Shown piece after piece: positions 24,821 to 33,322 of a DNA stretch of 64,000 nt. Position numbers and translations under genes: made by a program. How positions within the stretch are numbered: the stretch's first letter is position 1; each line of letters opens with the position of its first letter. The notes under the pieces were generated by a model. That model worked only from the letters and a program-made list of their open reading frames with translations. It searched no databases and was not told the DNA's origin. Source of the stretch: Achromobacter spanius (GTDB taxonomy: Bacteria > Pseudomonadota > Gammaproteobacteria > Burkholderiales > Burkholderiaceae_B); contig NZ_CP034689.1 in assembly GCF_003994415.1 (NCBI RefSeq), positions 3,844,001-3,908,000 on the forward strand. Reading direction: 5' to 3'.

Positions 24821-25441
24821 TTAGCTTGCCGGCGCGCACGCCGCGTCCCATTGCAGCATCAGTTGCGTAATCGCGGCGTCGAACACGGGGTACCGCACGC
24901 CGTCCCGGGCCGCGAGCGACACGCCCAACAGAAAGCTGTTGAACAAGGTACCCAGCACTTTGGCGTCCGTCGTCGCCACAAGCTCGCCGCTGGCAATGCC
25001 GCGTTCCACGCAGCGGATGAAGCCAGAATGCGTGCGCTGGCGCGATGCCGCCAAGGGCTTGGCGACGGCGGCATGTTCAGGGGTGGGCGCACTCATGACG
25101 CCCAGCGCCACCATGCAGCCTTTGGGGTGAGTGCGCTCGCACTGCATCTTCGCCGACCGGCGCAGCGCCAGTTCTATGGCGGTTCTGGGGGGAATATTGT
25201 CATCCCACAGGCTATCGTTCACGCGTGCGTAGGTGTCCAGATAGCGTTGAACGGCTTCCGCATACAGCGCCTCTTTCGACCCGAACGCCGCATAAAAACT
25301 GGGCGCTGAAATACCCCCGCCGATCCCGGCCTTCAACTGGCTGAGCGAAGTCGATTCGTAGCCCTGCTCCCAAAACAGATGCAACGCCTGGTCGATCGCC
25401 TGCTCGCGGTCAAACGCGCGCGGCCTGCCCATTTGCGCCAT
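24821..25441 (-). CDS. TetR-family repressor, divergent from MFS exporter
   Basis: A 206-residue TetR-type regulator. The N-terminal helix-turn-helix is GRPRAFDREQAIDQALHLFW followed by SLSQLKAGIGG-x-SAPSFYAAFGSKEALY. The C-terminal ligand domain matches the group with ERTHPKGCMV. The ATG at 25441 is chosen because upstream codons run through the promoter and operators. It is divergently arranged with the MFS gene, with two operator-like palindromes over both promoters, the standard layout for self-repression and drug- or metabolite-induced efflux. Confidence 0.9.
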   Translation of the reverse strand: MAQMGRPRAFDREQAIDQALHLFWEQGYESTSLSQLKAGIGGGISAPSFYAAFGSKEALYAEAVQRYLDTYARVNDSLWDDNIPPRTAIELALRRSAKMQCERTHPKGCMVALGVMSAPTPEHAAVAKPLAASRQRTHSGFIRCVERGIASGELVATTDAKVLGTLFNSFLLGVSLAARDGVRYPVFDAAITQLMLQWDAACAPAS

Positions 25442-25472
25442 TACGGTCTCCCTATTGTCGAACGCGACATCA

Positions 25473-25486
25473 ATACTAATCGATAC
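25473..25486. promoter_or_regulatory. TetR operator candidate O1, over the tetR -10
   Basis: ATACTAATCGATAC is a quasi-palindrome of the type TACYGATYRGTA and covers the -10 of the repressor gene (TAGTAT on the minus strand, with TTGTCA 17 bp upstream at 25496-25501). It is related to 25526-25539. Confidence 0.6.
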
Positions 25487-25494
25487 AAAAGTCG

Positions 25495-25524
25495 TTGACA
25501 ACGCGAAAGCGTCCGACCTACATT
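25495..25524 (+). promoter_or_regulatory. Promoter of the MFS gene
   Basis: A perfect -35 TTGACA (25495-25500) with TACATT (25519-25524) 18 bp downstream. Its -35 overlaps the divergent tetR -35, forming the palindrome GTTGACAAC. The two genes therefore share a compact regulatory region. Confidence 0.6.
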
Positions 25525-25525
25525 T

Positions 25526-25539
25526 GTACTGATCGGTAT
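25526..25539. promoter_or_regulatory. TetR operator candidate O2, at the MFS start site
   Basis: GTACTGATCGGTAT, a near-palindrome matching O1 in pattern, immediately follows the -10 of the MFS promoter, where a repressor would block initiation. Confidence 0.6.
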
Positions 25540-25624
25540 ATAAAGCAGCCAATCTTTGCGCTCATCCACCGCGCATGGCTCGCCGCGTATATCGATCCGG
25601 CTACCTCTACCAAAGGACTTTTGC

Positions 25625-26845
25625 GTGAATCACTCAACAACTTCAACCGGGCAGCCCGCGTCTGACCGCCTGCCTGTCTCCGCGCTGCTGGCGCTGGCCA
25701 TGACCGGCTTTCTTTGCATCGTTACCGAAACCCTGCCCGCCGGGCTGTTGCCGCAGATCAGCGCCGGCCTGGATGTCAGCCAGGCCTTGGCCGGGCAGAC
25801 GGTGACGGCTTATGCGCTGGGTTCTTTGCTGGCGGCCATTCCGCTGACGATCGCCACCCGTGGCTGGCGCCGCCGCAACGTGTTGCTGATGACGATCATC
25901 GGCTTTCTTCTCTTCAATTCCGCCACGGCGCTATCAACAAACTACGGGCTGACCTTGGTGGTGCGCTTCTTCGCGGGCATGGCGGCGGGGCTGGCCTGGA
26001 GCTTGCTGGCAGGCTACGCGCGGCGCATGGTCGCCCCCTGGCAACAAGGGCGCGCGATGGCGTTGGCAATGGTGGGCACGCCGATCGCGCTGTCTCTTGG
26101 TGTGCCGCTGGGCACGTTGCTGGGGGCCACGGTGGGATGGCGCGTGGCGTTCTGGATCATGTCAGCGTTGACGCTGGGGCTGGTCGTCTGGGTGCTGGCC
26201 AAGGTGCCTGACTACCCGGGGCAGTCCGCCCATGAACGCATGCCGCTGCACCGCGTCTTCACAACGCCGGGGGTGCGGCCCGTGCTGGCGGTCGTGGTGG
26301 CGTGGATGCTGGCGCACAACATTCTGTACACCTACATTGCCCCCTTTGTGGCCCCCGCCGGCTTGTCCGAACGGGTGGACCTGGTGCTGCTGGTCTTTGG
26401 CATGGCAGCGCTTGCCGGCATCTGGATCACGGGCAAATTGGTCGACCACCATTTGCGCCTGACGGTGCTGGCTAGCCTGACCGCTTTCGCCGCCACGGCG
26501 TTGGTCTTCGCCCTGGCGCCAGCCAACCCCGCCGTGATCTACCTGGGCGTGGCGGTCTGGGGCATCAGCTTCGGCGGGGCCGCCACCTTGTTGCAAACGG
26601 CGTTGGCCGATGCGGCCGGTAGCGGCGCAGACGTCGCGCTGTCGATGAACGTGGTGGCGTGGAATGGCGCGATCGCCGGCGCCGGCGTGGCGGGTGGCAT
26701 GCTGCTTGAGGCCTGGGGCGTAGGGGCGTTTCCGTGGGCGCTGCTTGTGCTGATCGCCCTGGCGTTCGCGATGGCGTGGTCGGCGCGCGCGCATGCGTTC
26801 CGGCCCGGATTACGGACCTCGGGCATGGCGGCCGTGGGGCATTGA
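25625..26845 (+). CDS. MFS transporter (DHA1 / AraJ-NepI-like exporter)
   Basis: A 406-residue major facilitator with 12 predicted helices. The DHA1-type opening is LLALAMTGFLCIVTETLPAG, and the conserved loop between helices 2 and 3 is RGWRRRNVLLM. GVPLGTLLGATVGWRVAFWI is the antiporter motif of helix 5. It should export sugars, purine nucleosides or drugs by proton antiport. The start is GTG at 25625, preceded by AAAGGA; a TTG-initiated frame from 25556 extends into the promoter and is rejected. It is controlled by the divergent TetR protein. Confidence 0.9.
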   Translation: MNHSTTSTGQPASDRLPVSALLALAMTGFLCIVTETLPAGLLPQISAGLDVSQALAGQTVTAYALGSLLAAIPLTIATRGWRRRNVLLMTIIGFLLFNSATALSTNYGLTLVVRFFAGMAAGLAWSLLAGYARRMVAPWQQGRAMALAMVGTPIALSLGVPLGTLLGATVGWRVAFWIMSALTLGLVVWVLAKVPDYPGQSAHERMPLHRVFTTPGVRPVLAVVVAWMLAHNILYTYIAPFVAPAGLSERVDLVLLVFGMAALAGIWITGKLVDHHLRLTVLASLTAFAATALVFALAPANPAVIYLGVAVWGISFGGAATLLQTALADAAGSGADVALSMNVVAWNGAIAGAGVAGGMLLEAWGVGAFPWALLVLIALAFAMAWSARAHAFRPGLRTSGMAAVGH

Positions 26846-27016
26846 CCCGCGCAACGCGCACATAGTTGCGTAATGCCACGGGGCCCGTGAACCCTGGACC
26901 GCCAAGCCACTTGCAGTTTGAAACGTTTCATCACCGGGCCACCCGTCCCCGTCAGGCGACAACAGTACAATTCCCGCCACTTCCCGCTACCCGTACGCAA
27001 CCCGTCCGCCTTCCCC

Positions 27017-28318
27017 ATGTCCAGCCTCATCGTCCACGGTGGCACGCCCCTGCGCGGCCGCATCATTCCTTCGGCCAACAAGAATGCCGTGCTGCCCATA
27101 CTGTGCGCCACGCTCTTGACCGACCAGCCCTTGACGCTGCACGGCGTGCCGGACATTACCGATGTGCGCAAGATTCTAGACATCTTCCGCACGCTGGGCA
27201 GTGACGTGAAACTGGACGAATCCACGCGCACGCTGAACCTGCATCACCGCAACACCACGTTCGACGCCACGCAGCACCGGCTGCCCGAAGAGATGCGCTC
27301 GTCGATCATGCTGGTGCCGCCGCTGTTGGCGCGCTTCGGGATCGCGCGGCTTGAAGACAACGTCAAGGGTTGCACGCTGGGCGTGCGCGAGATTGATCCG
27401 CACGTGGATATCTTCCGCTCGTTCGGCGGCGAAGTGGAACGCGCCAGCGGGTCTTTGCTGGTGCGCAGCAGCGGCACGCTGAAAGCCACGCATCACTGGC
27501 TGGATTACGCCTCGGTCACCACCACCGAGAACTTCGTGCTGTGCGCGGCGGCGGCCGAAGGGGAATCGTCATTGACCAATGCGGCGTCCGAGCCGCACGT
27601 GCAGGAATTTTGCCGCTTTATGGCGATGATGGGCGCCGACATTGATGGCATCGGCACATCGCGCCTGACGGTGCGCGGCGGTGCGCGGCTAGGTGGCGGC
27701 GAATTCACCTTTGAAGAAGACTTCCACGAGATCACGACCTTCCTCGCGCTGGGCGCGATCACGGGCGGTGATGTGGTGGTGCGCAACCGCACGCCGGGCA
27801 ACTTCCCGCTGATCGACCGCACCTTCGCCAAGTTTGGCGTCACGATCGAGCACAAGGACGGTTGGTCGCGCGCGTTGCGTTCCGGTCCGCTGAAGGTGCA
27901 GACGCCCTTCACCAGCAACGTGCTGACCAAGGTGGAAGCCGCGCCCTGGCCGTACTTTCCGGTGGACCTGCTGCCGATCTTCATTGCGCTGGGCGTGTGC
28001 GCCGAGGGCAATGCGATGTTCTGGAACAAGGTCTACGACGGCGCGCTGGGCTGGACGGGCGAGCTGACGAAGTTCGGCGCGCACGTGTTCTCGTCGGACC
28101 CGCACCGCGTGGTGACCTTCGGCGGCATGCCGCTGACGCCGGCCGTGGTGGAAAGCCCCTACATCATCCGCGTGGCGATCGCGCTGTTCATGGTGGCCAG
28201 CAGCATCAAGGGCCGCTCGGAAATCCACAACGCGACGCCGATCCGCCGTGCGCATCCGCAGTTCGTGGAAAACCTGCGCAGCCTGGGCGTGCAGGTCGAA
28301 TGGACTAGCGAAGAATAA
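27017..28318 (+). CDS. MurA paralogue (UDP-GlcNAc 1-carboxyvinyltransferase family)
   Basis: A 433-residue EPT-fold enzyme. MurA-type residues are in place: Lys-Asn in SANKNAVLPIL (around 20), the Cys that attacks or binds phosphoenolpyruvate and is hit by fosfomycin in VKGCTLGVREIDPH (around 117), the Asp region in PYFPVDLLPIF, and Arg in YIIRVAIALF. However, several loops differ strongly from housekeeping MurA (the usual GARPVDLH is GVREIDPH). It stands alone rather than in the usual murA-ibaG-hisG context. It probably makes enolpyruvyl-UDP-GlcNAc or acts on a related sugar. The ATG at 27017 is chosen over an upstream in-frame start at 26918 since the domain begins there. Confidence 0.85.
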   Translation: MSSLIVHGGTPLRGRIIPSANKNAVLPILCATLLTDQPLTLHGVPDITDVRKILDIFRTLGSDVKLDESTRTLNLHHRNTTFDATQHRLPEEMRSSIMLVPPLLARFGIARLEDNVKGCTLGVREIDPHVDIFRSFGGEVERASGSLLVRSSGTLKATHHWLDYASVTTTENFVLCAAAAEGESSLTNAASEPHVQEFCRFMAMMGADIDGIGTSRLTVRGGARLGGGEFTFEEDFHEITTFLALGAITGGDVVVRNRTPGNFPLIDRTFAKFGVTIEHKDGWSRALRSGPLKVQTPFTSNVLTKVEAAPWPYFPVDLLPIFIALGVCAEGNAMFWNKVYDGALGWTGELTKFGAHVFSSDPHRVVTFGGMPLTPAVVESPYIIRVAIALFMVASSIKGRSEIHNATPIRRAHPQFVENLRSLGVQVEWTSEE

Positions 28319-28366
28319 GGAAGGGCGTACCGGCGGCGGGCGTACCCGCGGCCGGCGCACCGGCGA

Positions 28367-29665
28367 TCAGCCGGATACCCCCGCCGCGCGGTTCAAGAAT
28401 TCCAGCACCGCCAGATACGACCCCTCGTTGCCCGCCGCATTCGCGGCCGGCGTGCCGCCCGCGTCCAGCAGCAAGCCCGACATCGCATGCGGTTTGCTGA
28501 TCAGCGTGGCGGGCAGATAGGGGTACTGCACGTGGTGCCCCGCCCCCATGCACACGTGGTGAAACGTGGGCAGGCCATGTGCCTGACGCTGGCGCATCAC
28601 CATTTCGGAATACGCGGTGCTGGGCCAGAAGCCGTCGTCGGACGCGCTGATCAGCATGATCGGGCCGGGATAGTTTTCCACCGGAATGCGCGCGCGTTCA
28701 ACGGCCGCGGCATCGCGCGTGGCACTCAGGAAAGCGTGGGTTTGCCGATACGGCGGCTCGGACGCATAGGCCGCTTCCCAGTCGGCGCTTGCGTTGTCTT
28801 GCCACAGATGCGGCAAGGGTTCGCCATTCTTGGTCCAGACCTGGGCGTTACGGCCGGTGCCGGGTGACCCCGCGCTGACCACGCCGTGCATGACGGGCGA
28901 CGGCACGTAGGCGGCCACCGCGCTGACCAACTCGGGATACTGCGAGGCCACCAGCAAGGAGGTCTCGCCGCCCCGGCTGATGCCCGACAAGGCCACGAAA
29001 CCATCGCGCGGCGCCAGCTCGGCGTGCGCCCAACGCAACGCGTGTTCGAAGTATTCCAGCGGCATGTCGTTCAGGTACTTGGGCCGGCCGTCGTAGTTGA
29101 AGATGGCAAGCGCCAGGCACTGGAAACCGCGCGCGGCGAACAGCGCGGCGCGTGGCGCGTTGACGCCGCCCGACGAGCCGTTCATGTAGATCACCAGCGG
29201 ATGCGGGCCGGGTCCGGCGGGCGTATAGAGCTCGCCCGACACGGTCATGCCGCCGACCTGCTCACGCACCGCGCGATGCGTGACGCCCTCCTCCAAAAAT
29301 TCCTGCACCAGCCGCGCCGACGCGCTGCGCACCCCGTCCGTGGCCTCGATCTGAATCACCAAGGGTTCGGTGCGGTCGGGCGGGAACACCACGCGGCTCA
29401 TGTCCTCGCACACCATGGACCACACGATGCCCATGGCCGAAGGTTCGGCGTAGCTGCCTGACACGGGGCAGTCGCGGCCCAGGTCCAGGCTGCCGTCGTG
29501 CCCGGCCACGAACACGGCTTGCGAGCGCCACGGCGCACCGCACATCTGCATGCTGGCGGTGACGGTAATGAAGGCGTAGGCAGGAAAGCCGTCGATGCGA
29601 ATGTCGCGAGCGACATCGATCAGGGCGAATTCCGGGGTGACGCTAATGCGGGCTAGGTCGGTCAC
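28367..29665 (-). CDS. BAAT-family acyl-CoA thioesterase/acyltransferase-like hydrolase
   Basis: A 432-residue protein. An N-terminal immunoglobulin-like domain (about residues 1-130) precedes an alpha/beta-hydrolase domain of the bile acid-CoA:amino acid N-acyltransferase / acyl-CoA thioester hydrolase type. The nucleophile elbow is GISRGGE (Ser around 242), with Asp in ISASDDGFWPS and His in GAGHHVQYP. The function is hydrolysis or transfer of an acyl thioester; the substrate is unknown. The stop is 9 bp upstream of an orphan Bug receptor gene read as the previous transcription unit, so the two may be co-transcribed, receptor first. Confidence 0.85.
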   Translation of the reverse strand: MTDLARISVTPEFALIDVARDIRIDGFPAYAFITVTASMQMCGAPWRSQAVFVAGHDGSLDLGRDCPVSGSYAEPSAMGIVWSMVCEDMSRVVFPPDRTEPLVIQIEATDGVRSASARLVQEFLEEGVTHRAVREQVGGMTVSGELYTPAGPGPHPLVIYMNGSSGGVNAPRAALFAARGFQCLALAIFNYDGRPKYLNDMPLEYFEHALRWAHAELAPRDGFVALSGISRGGETSLLVASQYPELVSAVAAYVPSPVMHGVVSAGSPGTGRNAQVWTKNGEPLPHLWQDNASADWEAAYASEPPYRQTHAFLSATRDAAAVERARIPVENYPGPIMLISASDDGFWPSTAYSEMVMRQRQAHGLPTFHHVCMGAGHHVQYPYLPATLISKPHAMSGLLLDAGGTPAANAAGNEGSYLAVLEFLNRAAGVSG

Positions 29666-29674
29666 GGGGTGTCC

Positions 29675-30703
29675 TCAGGCTTTCAGATCGGTCTTGGGCA
29701 CGCCGTTGGCCTTGATGACCTGGGCCCACATGGCGGATTCGTCGGCGATGACTTTGTCCAGGTCCGCCGACGAGGTGAATTCCACGGCCACGCCCTGCTC
29801 GGCGAATTGCTGGATCAGGCCGGGGTCGCGCGTGCCTACGCGCACGGCGTTCTCCAGCACCTGCGCAACGTTCGCCGGCATGGCGGCTGGGCCGGAAATC
29901 ATCATGCGCGTGTACAGCTCAAAGTCGTCGACACCGGCCTCTTTCATGGTGGGCACGTCGGGCAGGCTGGTCAGGCGCTTGTCGGCGGTGACGGCCAGCG
30001 CCACCAGCTTGCCCGACTTGATGTTGGGCAAGGCCGACGTGGGAAAGTCGAAGCTGCTTTGCACGGTGCCGGCCATCAGGTCCAGCAGCGCGGGGCCGCT
30101 GCCCTTGTAGGGCACGTCCTGGAATTGCGTGCCGGTCTTGGACTGGAAGTGCAGCAGCGCCAGATGGTTGATGATGCCGCGCCCCGCATGCGCGCAGGTG
30201 ATGTCGCCGGGCTTTTTCTTGGCCAGCGCAATGAATTCCTGCACGTTTTTCACGCCCAGGTCGGGGTGCACGATCAACAGCATGGGCGACTTGCCCATGG
30301 AACCCAGTTGCTTGAAATCAGACGGTTGGTAAGGCAGGTTGTTGTACAGCAAGGGATTCAGAATCATTCCGTTGGTGCCGGCAAAGCCCAATGTGTAGCC
30401 GTCGGGTTCGGCCCGCGCCACTGCCACGGTAGCGATGATGGCTTGTCCGCCCGGCCGGTTTTCCACCACAACGTTGTGCTTGAGCGTCTTGCCCATGCGT
30501 TCGGCCAAGGCACGGGCGGCGATGTCGGTCAGGCCGCCCGGGGCAAAGCCCACCAGCAGGCGCACCGGCCGCGTCGGAAACGTGTTCTGCGCCCAGGCTG
30601 GGCGCGAGGTCAGCGCGGTCAGCGCAGTCACCGCACTAAGGGAAGTCAGGGACGCGGGCAGCGCGGCAAGCGCGGCCAAGGCATGGCGGCGGGACAATCT
30701 CAT
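29675..30703 (-). CDS. Bug-family tripartite tricarboxylate transporter binding protein
   Basis: A 342-residue periplasmic receptor. The basic, twin-Arg-like N-terminus MRLSRRHALAALAAL leads a signal peptide ending near SRPAWA. The Bug pattern follows: FPTRPVRLLVGFAPGG, VENRPGGQAI, and AEPDGYTLGFAG. The ATG at 30703 is preceded by GGAGAA; a longer frame from 30844 runs through the terminator and is rejected. No membrane partner is nearby. It lies just upstream of the BAAT-like hydrolase gene, suggesting that it binds the hydrolase's acyl substrate or a product. Confidence 0.92.
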   Translation of the reverse strand: MRLSRRHALAALAALPASLTSLSAVTALTALTSRPAWAQNTFPTRPVRLLVGFAPGGLTDIAARALAERMGKTLKHNVVVENRPGGQAIIATVAVARAEPDGYTLGFAGTNGMILNPLLYNNLPYQPSDFKQLGSMGKSPMLLIVHPDLGVKNVQEFIALAKKKPGDITCAHAGRGIINHLALLHFQSKTGTQFQDVPYKGSGPALLDLMAGTVQSSFDFPTSALPNIKSGKLVALAVTADKRLTSLPDVPTMKEAGVDDFELYTRMMISGPAAMPANVAQVLENAVRVGTRDPGLIQQFAEQGVAVEFTSSADLDKVIADESAMWAQVIKANGVPKTDLKA

Positions 30704-30820
30704 GGGGTTCTCCGGCAAGGCGCACAGGCCGCGCGCCGAACGGCGGCGGTCACCGTGCCGGTATTCTGTATTCAATCTTGTGCCGCCACCATTTAGGGAA
30801 ATCCCGAAAGCACGCGAAAA

Positions 30821-30846
30821 AAATGCCGGCATCGCTGCCGGCATTT
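30821..30846 (-). terminator. Rho-independent terminator of the first TRAP operon
   Basis: AAATGCCGGC and GCCGGCATTT form a 10-bp perfect stem with a 6-base loop. On the minus strand it is followed by a run of T. It sits 28 bp after the dctM-type stop, which is ideal for ending the operon. Confidence 0.88.
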
Positions 30847-30873
30847 GCTTTCCTAGGTTTCTTGCGGGGTGCG

Positions 30874-32535
30874 CTACTTGAAGTCCGCCCCCGGATCACC
30901 ACCGCCATAGGTGCTGGTGCCGTAGGACGTATCCACCTCGATCTTCACCTTGCTGGCGTCAACCTTGGCTTCGTCGCTCTTGTAGTGCATGACCAGGCCC
31001 GGGAACGCCAGCACCGCCGCCACCATGGTCAGCTGGATGATGATGAACGGGATGGAGCCGCGGTAGATCTGGCCCGTGGTAACGGGTTCGATCATCTTGC
31101 CCGTGACCTTGTCCTTGTATCGGTCCTTGGGCGCGACCGATCTTAAGTAGAACAGCGCAAACCCGAATGGCGGATGCATGAACGAAGTCTGCATGTTTAC
31201 CGCCAGCAGCACGCCGAACCAGATCAGGTCGATGCCCAGCTTGTCGGCCACCGGACCCAGCAACGGCACGATGATGAAGGCCAGTTCAAAGAAGTCCAGG
31301 AAGAAGGCCAGCACGAAGGTCAGCACGCTGACGGCAATCAGGAAGCCCATTTCACCGCCGGGCAGGCTGACCAGCAGGTGTTCCACCCACAGGTCGCCGT
31401 TGACGCCACGGAAGGTCAGGCCGAACACCGTGGAGCCCACCAGGATGAACACCACGAAGGTGGACAGCTTGGTGGTGGTGTCCATGGCCTGCTTCATCAG
31501 CTTCAGCGTCAGCCGGCCGCGGATCATGGCCATGAGGATGGCGCCCACGGCACCCATGGCGCCGCCTTCGGTGGGCGTCGCCACGCCGATGAAGATCGTG
31601 CCCAGCACCAGGAAGATCAGGAACAGCGGCGGGATCATCACGAAGGTGACGCGTTCGGCCAGGGCCGACAGCATGCCGATCTTGAAGACCTTGTTGACGC
31701 CCGCAATGATGAAGGCGGTCAGGCCCCAGATCAGCAGCGACAGCACGATCTGCTCGTCCACCGGCGCCGTATCGGCTTCGATGTACTGCCCGACGAAGTA
31801 CGCGGACAGCGCCGAGATCACCATCAGCACCAGCAGCGAACGCCCGCCGCGCGTGCCGTTGGCTTCTTGGAAAGAACGTGCCTCTTCCGGCAGCGCGGGT
31901 GCCGAGTCGGGCTTCAGGTACGACTTGATGATGACGAACGCCACATAGGTGCCCGCCAGCAGGAAGCCGGGCACGATGGCGCCACGGTACATGTCGCCGA
32001 TGGAACGGCCCAACTGGTCGGCCAGGATGATCAGCACCAGCGACGGCGGGATGATCTGCGACAGCGTGCCGGACGCGGCGATGATGCCGCTGGCCAGCCT
32101 GCGGTCGTAGCCGTAGCGCAGCATGATGGGCAGGGAAATCAGGCCCATGGAAATCACCGAGGCCGACACCACGCCCGTGGTGGCCGCCAGCATGGCGCCC
32201 ACGAAAACGACGGCAATCGCCAGGCCGCCGCGCACGGTGCCGAACAATTGGCCGATGGTTTCCAGCAGGTCCTCGGCCATGCCTGATCTTTCAAGCACCA
32301 GCCCCATCAAGGTAAAGAATGGCACCGCCAACAAGGTGTCGTTGGAGATGATGCCGAAGATGCGTTGCGGCAGCGCCTGGAACAGCGCGGCGTTCAAGAG
32401 GCCCAGTTCAATGCCGATCAGTGCGAAAAGTATGCCGTTGGCCGCCAGCGCGAAGGCCACGGGAAAGCCCATCAGCAGGAACACCACCAAGGTGGCGAAC
32501 ATGATGGGGGCCATGTTTGCAGTCAAGAATTCCAT
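30874..32535 (-). CDS. TRAP transporter large permease (DctM/TakM-like)
   Basis: A 553-residue inner-membrane protein with about 13 helices. TRAP large-subunit motifs are visible: MGFPVAFALAANGILFALIG (split here as MGFPVAFALA), VPFFTLMGLVLERSGMAEDL, SGTLSQIIPPSLVLIILAD, and GVATPTEGGAMGAVG. The C-terminus carries a roughly 60-residue hydrophilic tail (KVDASKVKIEVDTSYG). It uses the sodium gradient to import the solute delivered by the periplasmic receptor. It is the last gene of a receptor-DctQ-DctM operon, starting 2 bp after the dctQ stop. Confidence 0.95.
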   Translation of the reverse strand: MEFLTANMAPIMFATLVVFLLMGFPVAFALAANGILFALIGIELGLLNAALFQALPQRIFGIISNDTLLAVPFFTLMGLVLERSGMAEDLLETIGQLFGTVRGGLAIAVVFVGAMLAATTGVVSASVISMGLISLPIMLRYGYDRRLASGIIAASGTLSQIIPPSLVLIILADQLGRSIGDMYRGAIVPGFLLAGTYVAFVIIKSYLKPDSAPALPEEARSFQEANGTRGGRSLLVLMVISALSAYFVGQYIEADTAPVDEQIVLSLLIWGLTAFIIAGVNKVFKIGMLSALAERVTFVMIPPLFLIFLVLGTIFIGVATPTEGGAMGAVGAILMAMIRGRLTLKLMKQAMDTTTKLSTFVVFILVGSTVFGLTFRGVNGDLWVEHLLVSLPGGEMGFLIAVSVLTFVLAFFLDFFELAFIIVPLLGPVADKLGIDLIWFGVLLAVNMQTSFMHPPFGFALFYLRSVAPKDRYKDKVTGKMIEPVTTGQIYRGSIPFIIIQLTMVAAVLAFPGLVMHYKSDEAKVDASKVKIEVDTSYGTSTYGGGDPGADFK

Positions 32536-32537
32536 GG

Positions 32538-33200
32538 TCAGCGTCCGTCCTGTCCGTTCTGGCCGCGGGCGCCGTCTGGCTTGTTCCCGCCTTGCGCCGC
32601 CAGGGCGCGTTCTTCGCGCAGGCGCGCCTCTTCGGCGATTTCCAGCGCCAGGGCTTCTTCAGCGGAAATTTCGGAGGGTCGCGCGCCGGGGTCGGGGCAC
32701 TTGCCCATCAGGAAACCCACGCACTTGATCAGGTGCGACAAGCCGGCCAGCACCAGCAAGGCGAAGCCGACCGGAATCAGCAGCTTGACGGGCCAGCGCA
32801 CCAGGCCACCGGTATTGGACGACTGCTCGTTGGTCAGGAACGAATCCATGAACACGGGCCACGACAGGTAGGTGATGAGCAGGCAGGCGGGCATCAGGAA
32901 AAAGATGACGCCGAAAATGTCGATGTAGATCTGCTTGCGTCGCGACAGGCGGGACGACAGCACGTCCACACGCACGTGTTCGTTGCGCAGCAGCGTATAG
33001 CCGGCCGCCAAAAGGAAGATGGCGCCGAACAGGTACCACTGCAATTCCAGCCAGCCGTTGGAGCTGACCTCGAAGACCTTGCGCACAATGGCGTTGCCAG
33101 CGCTGACCACGACGACGACCAGCGTCAGCCACGTCACGCACCGGCCAACCACCGTGTTGATCGCATCGATCAAACGGGATAGGGCTAATAGGGCATTCAT
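32538..33200 (-). CDS. TRAP transporter small permease (DctQ-like)
   Basis: A 220-residue membrane protein with four helices, the DctQ core starting MNALLALSRLIDAINTVVGR with ELQWYLFGAIFLLAAGYTLL and NEHVRVDVLSSRLS. The C-terminal 50 residues form a charged, Glu/Ala-rich, Gly/Gln-ended cytoplasmic tail longer than usual. The ATG at 33200 begins the domain; an upstream in-frame start at 33248 is rejected. It works with DctM in the same operon. Confidence 0.92.
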   Translation of the reverse strand: MNALLALSRLIDAINTVVGRCVTWLTLVVVVVSAGNAIVRKVFEVSSNGWLELQWYLFGAIFLLAAGYTLLRNEHVRVDVLSSRLSRRKQIYIDIFGVIFFLMPACLLITYLSWPVFMDSFLTNEQSSNTGGLVRWPVKLLIPVGFALLVLAGLSHLIKCVGFLMGKCPDPGARPSEISAEEALALEIAEEARLREERALAAQGGNKPDGARGQNGQDGR

Positions 33201-33322
33201 GTTGGATATCCGGACTGGCGCGGGGCTTGGCGCGCAGTCAATGTGCAACGAGAAGAGAGGAGAAAACCAGCAGGCGCGCGCGGATGCGGCACATCCACGC
33301 GCGCCGACACAATCAGGGTCGC

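Noticed and set aside
31174..32286. A 370-codon plus-strand frame opposite the TRAP dctM gene
   Set aside because: His/Gln/Asp-rich antisense composition against a well-supported membrane protein on the other strand.
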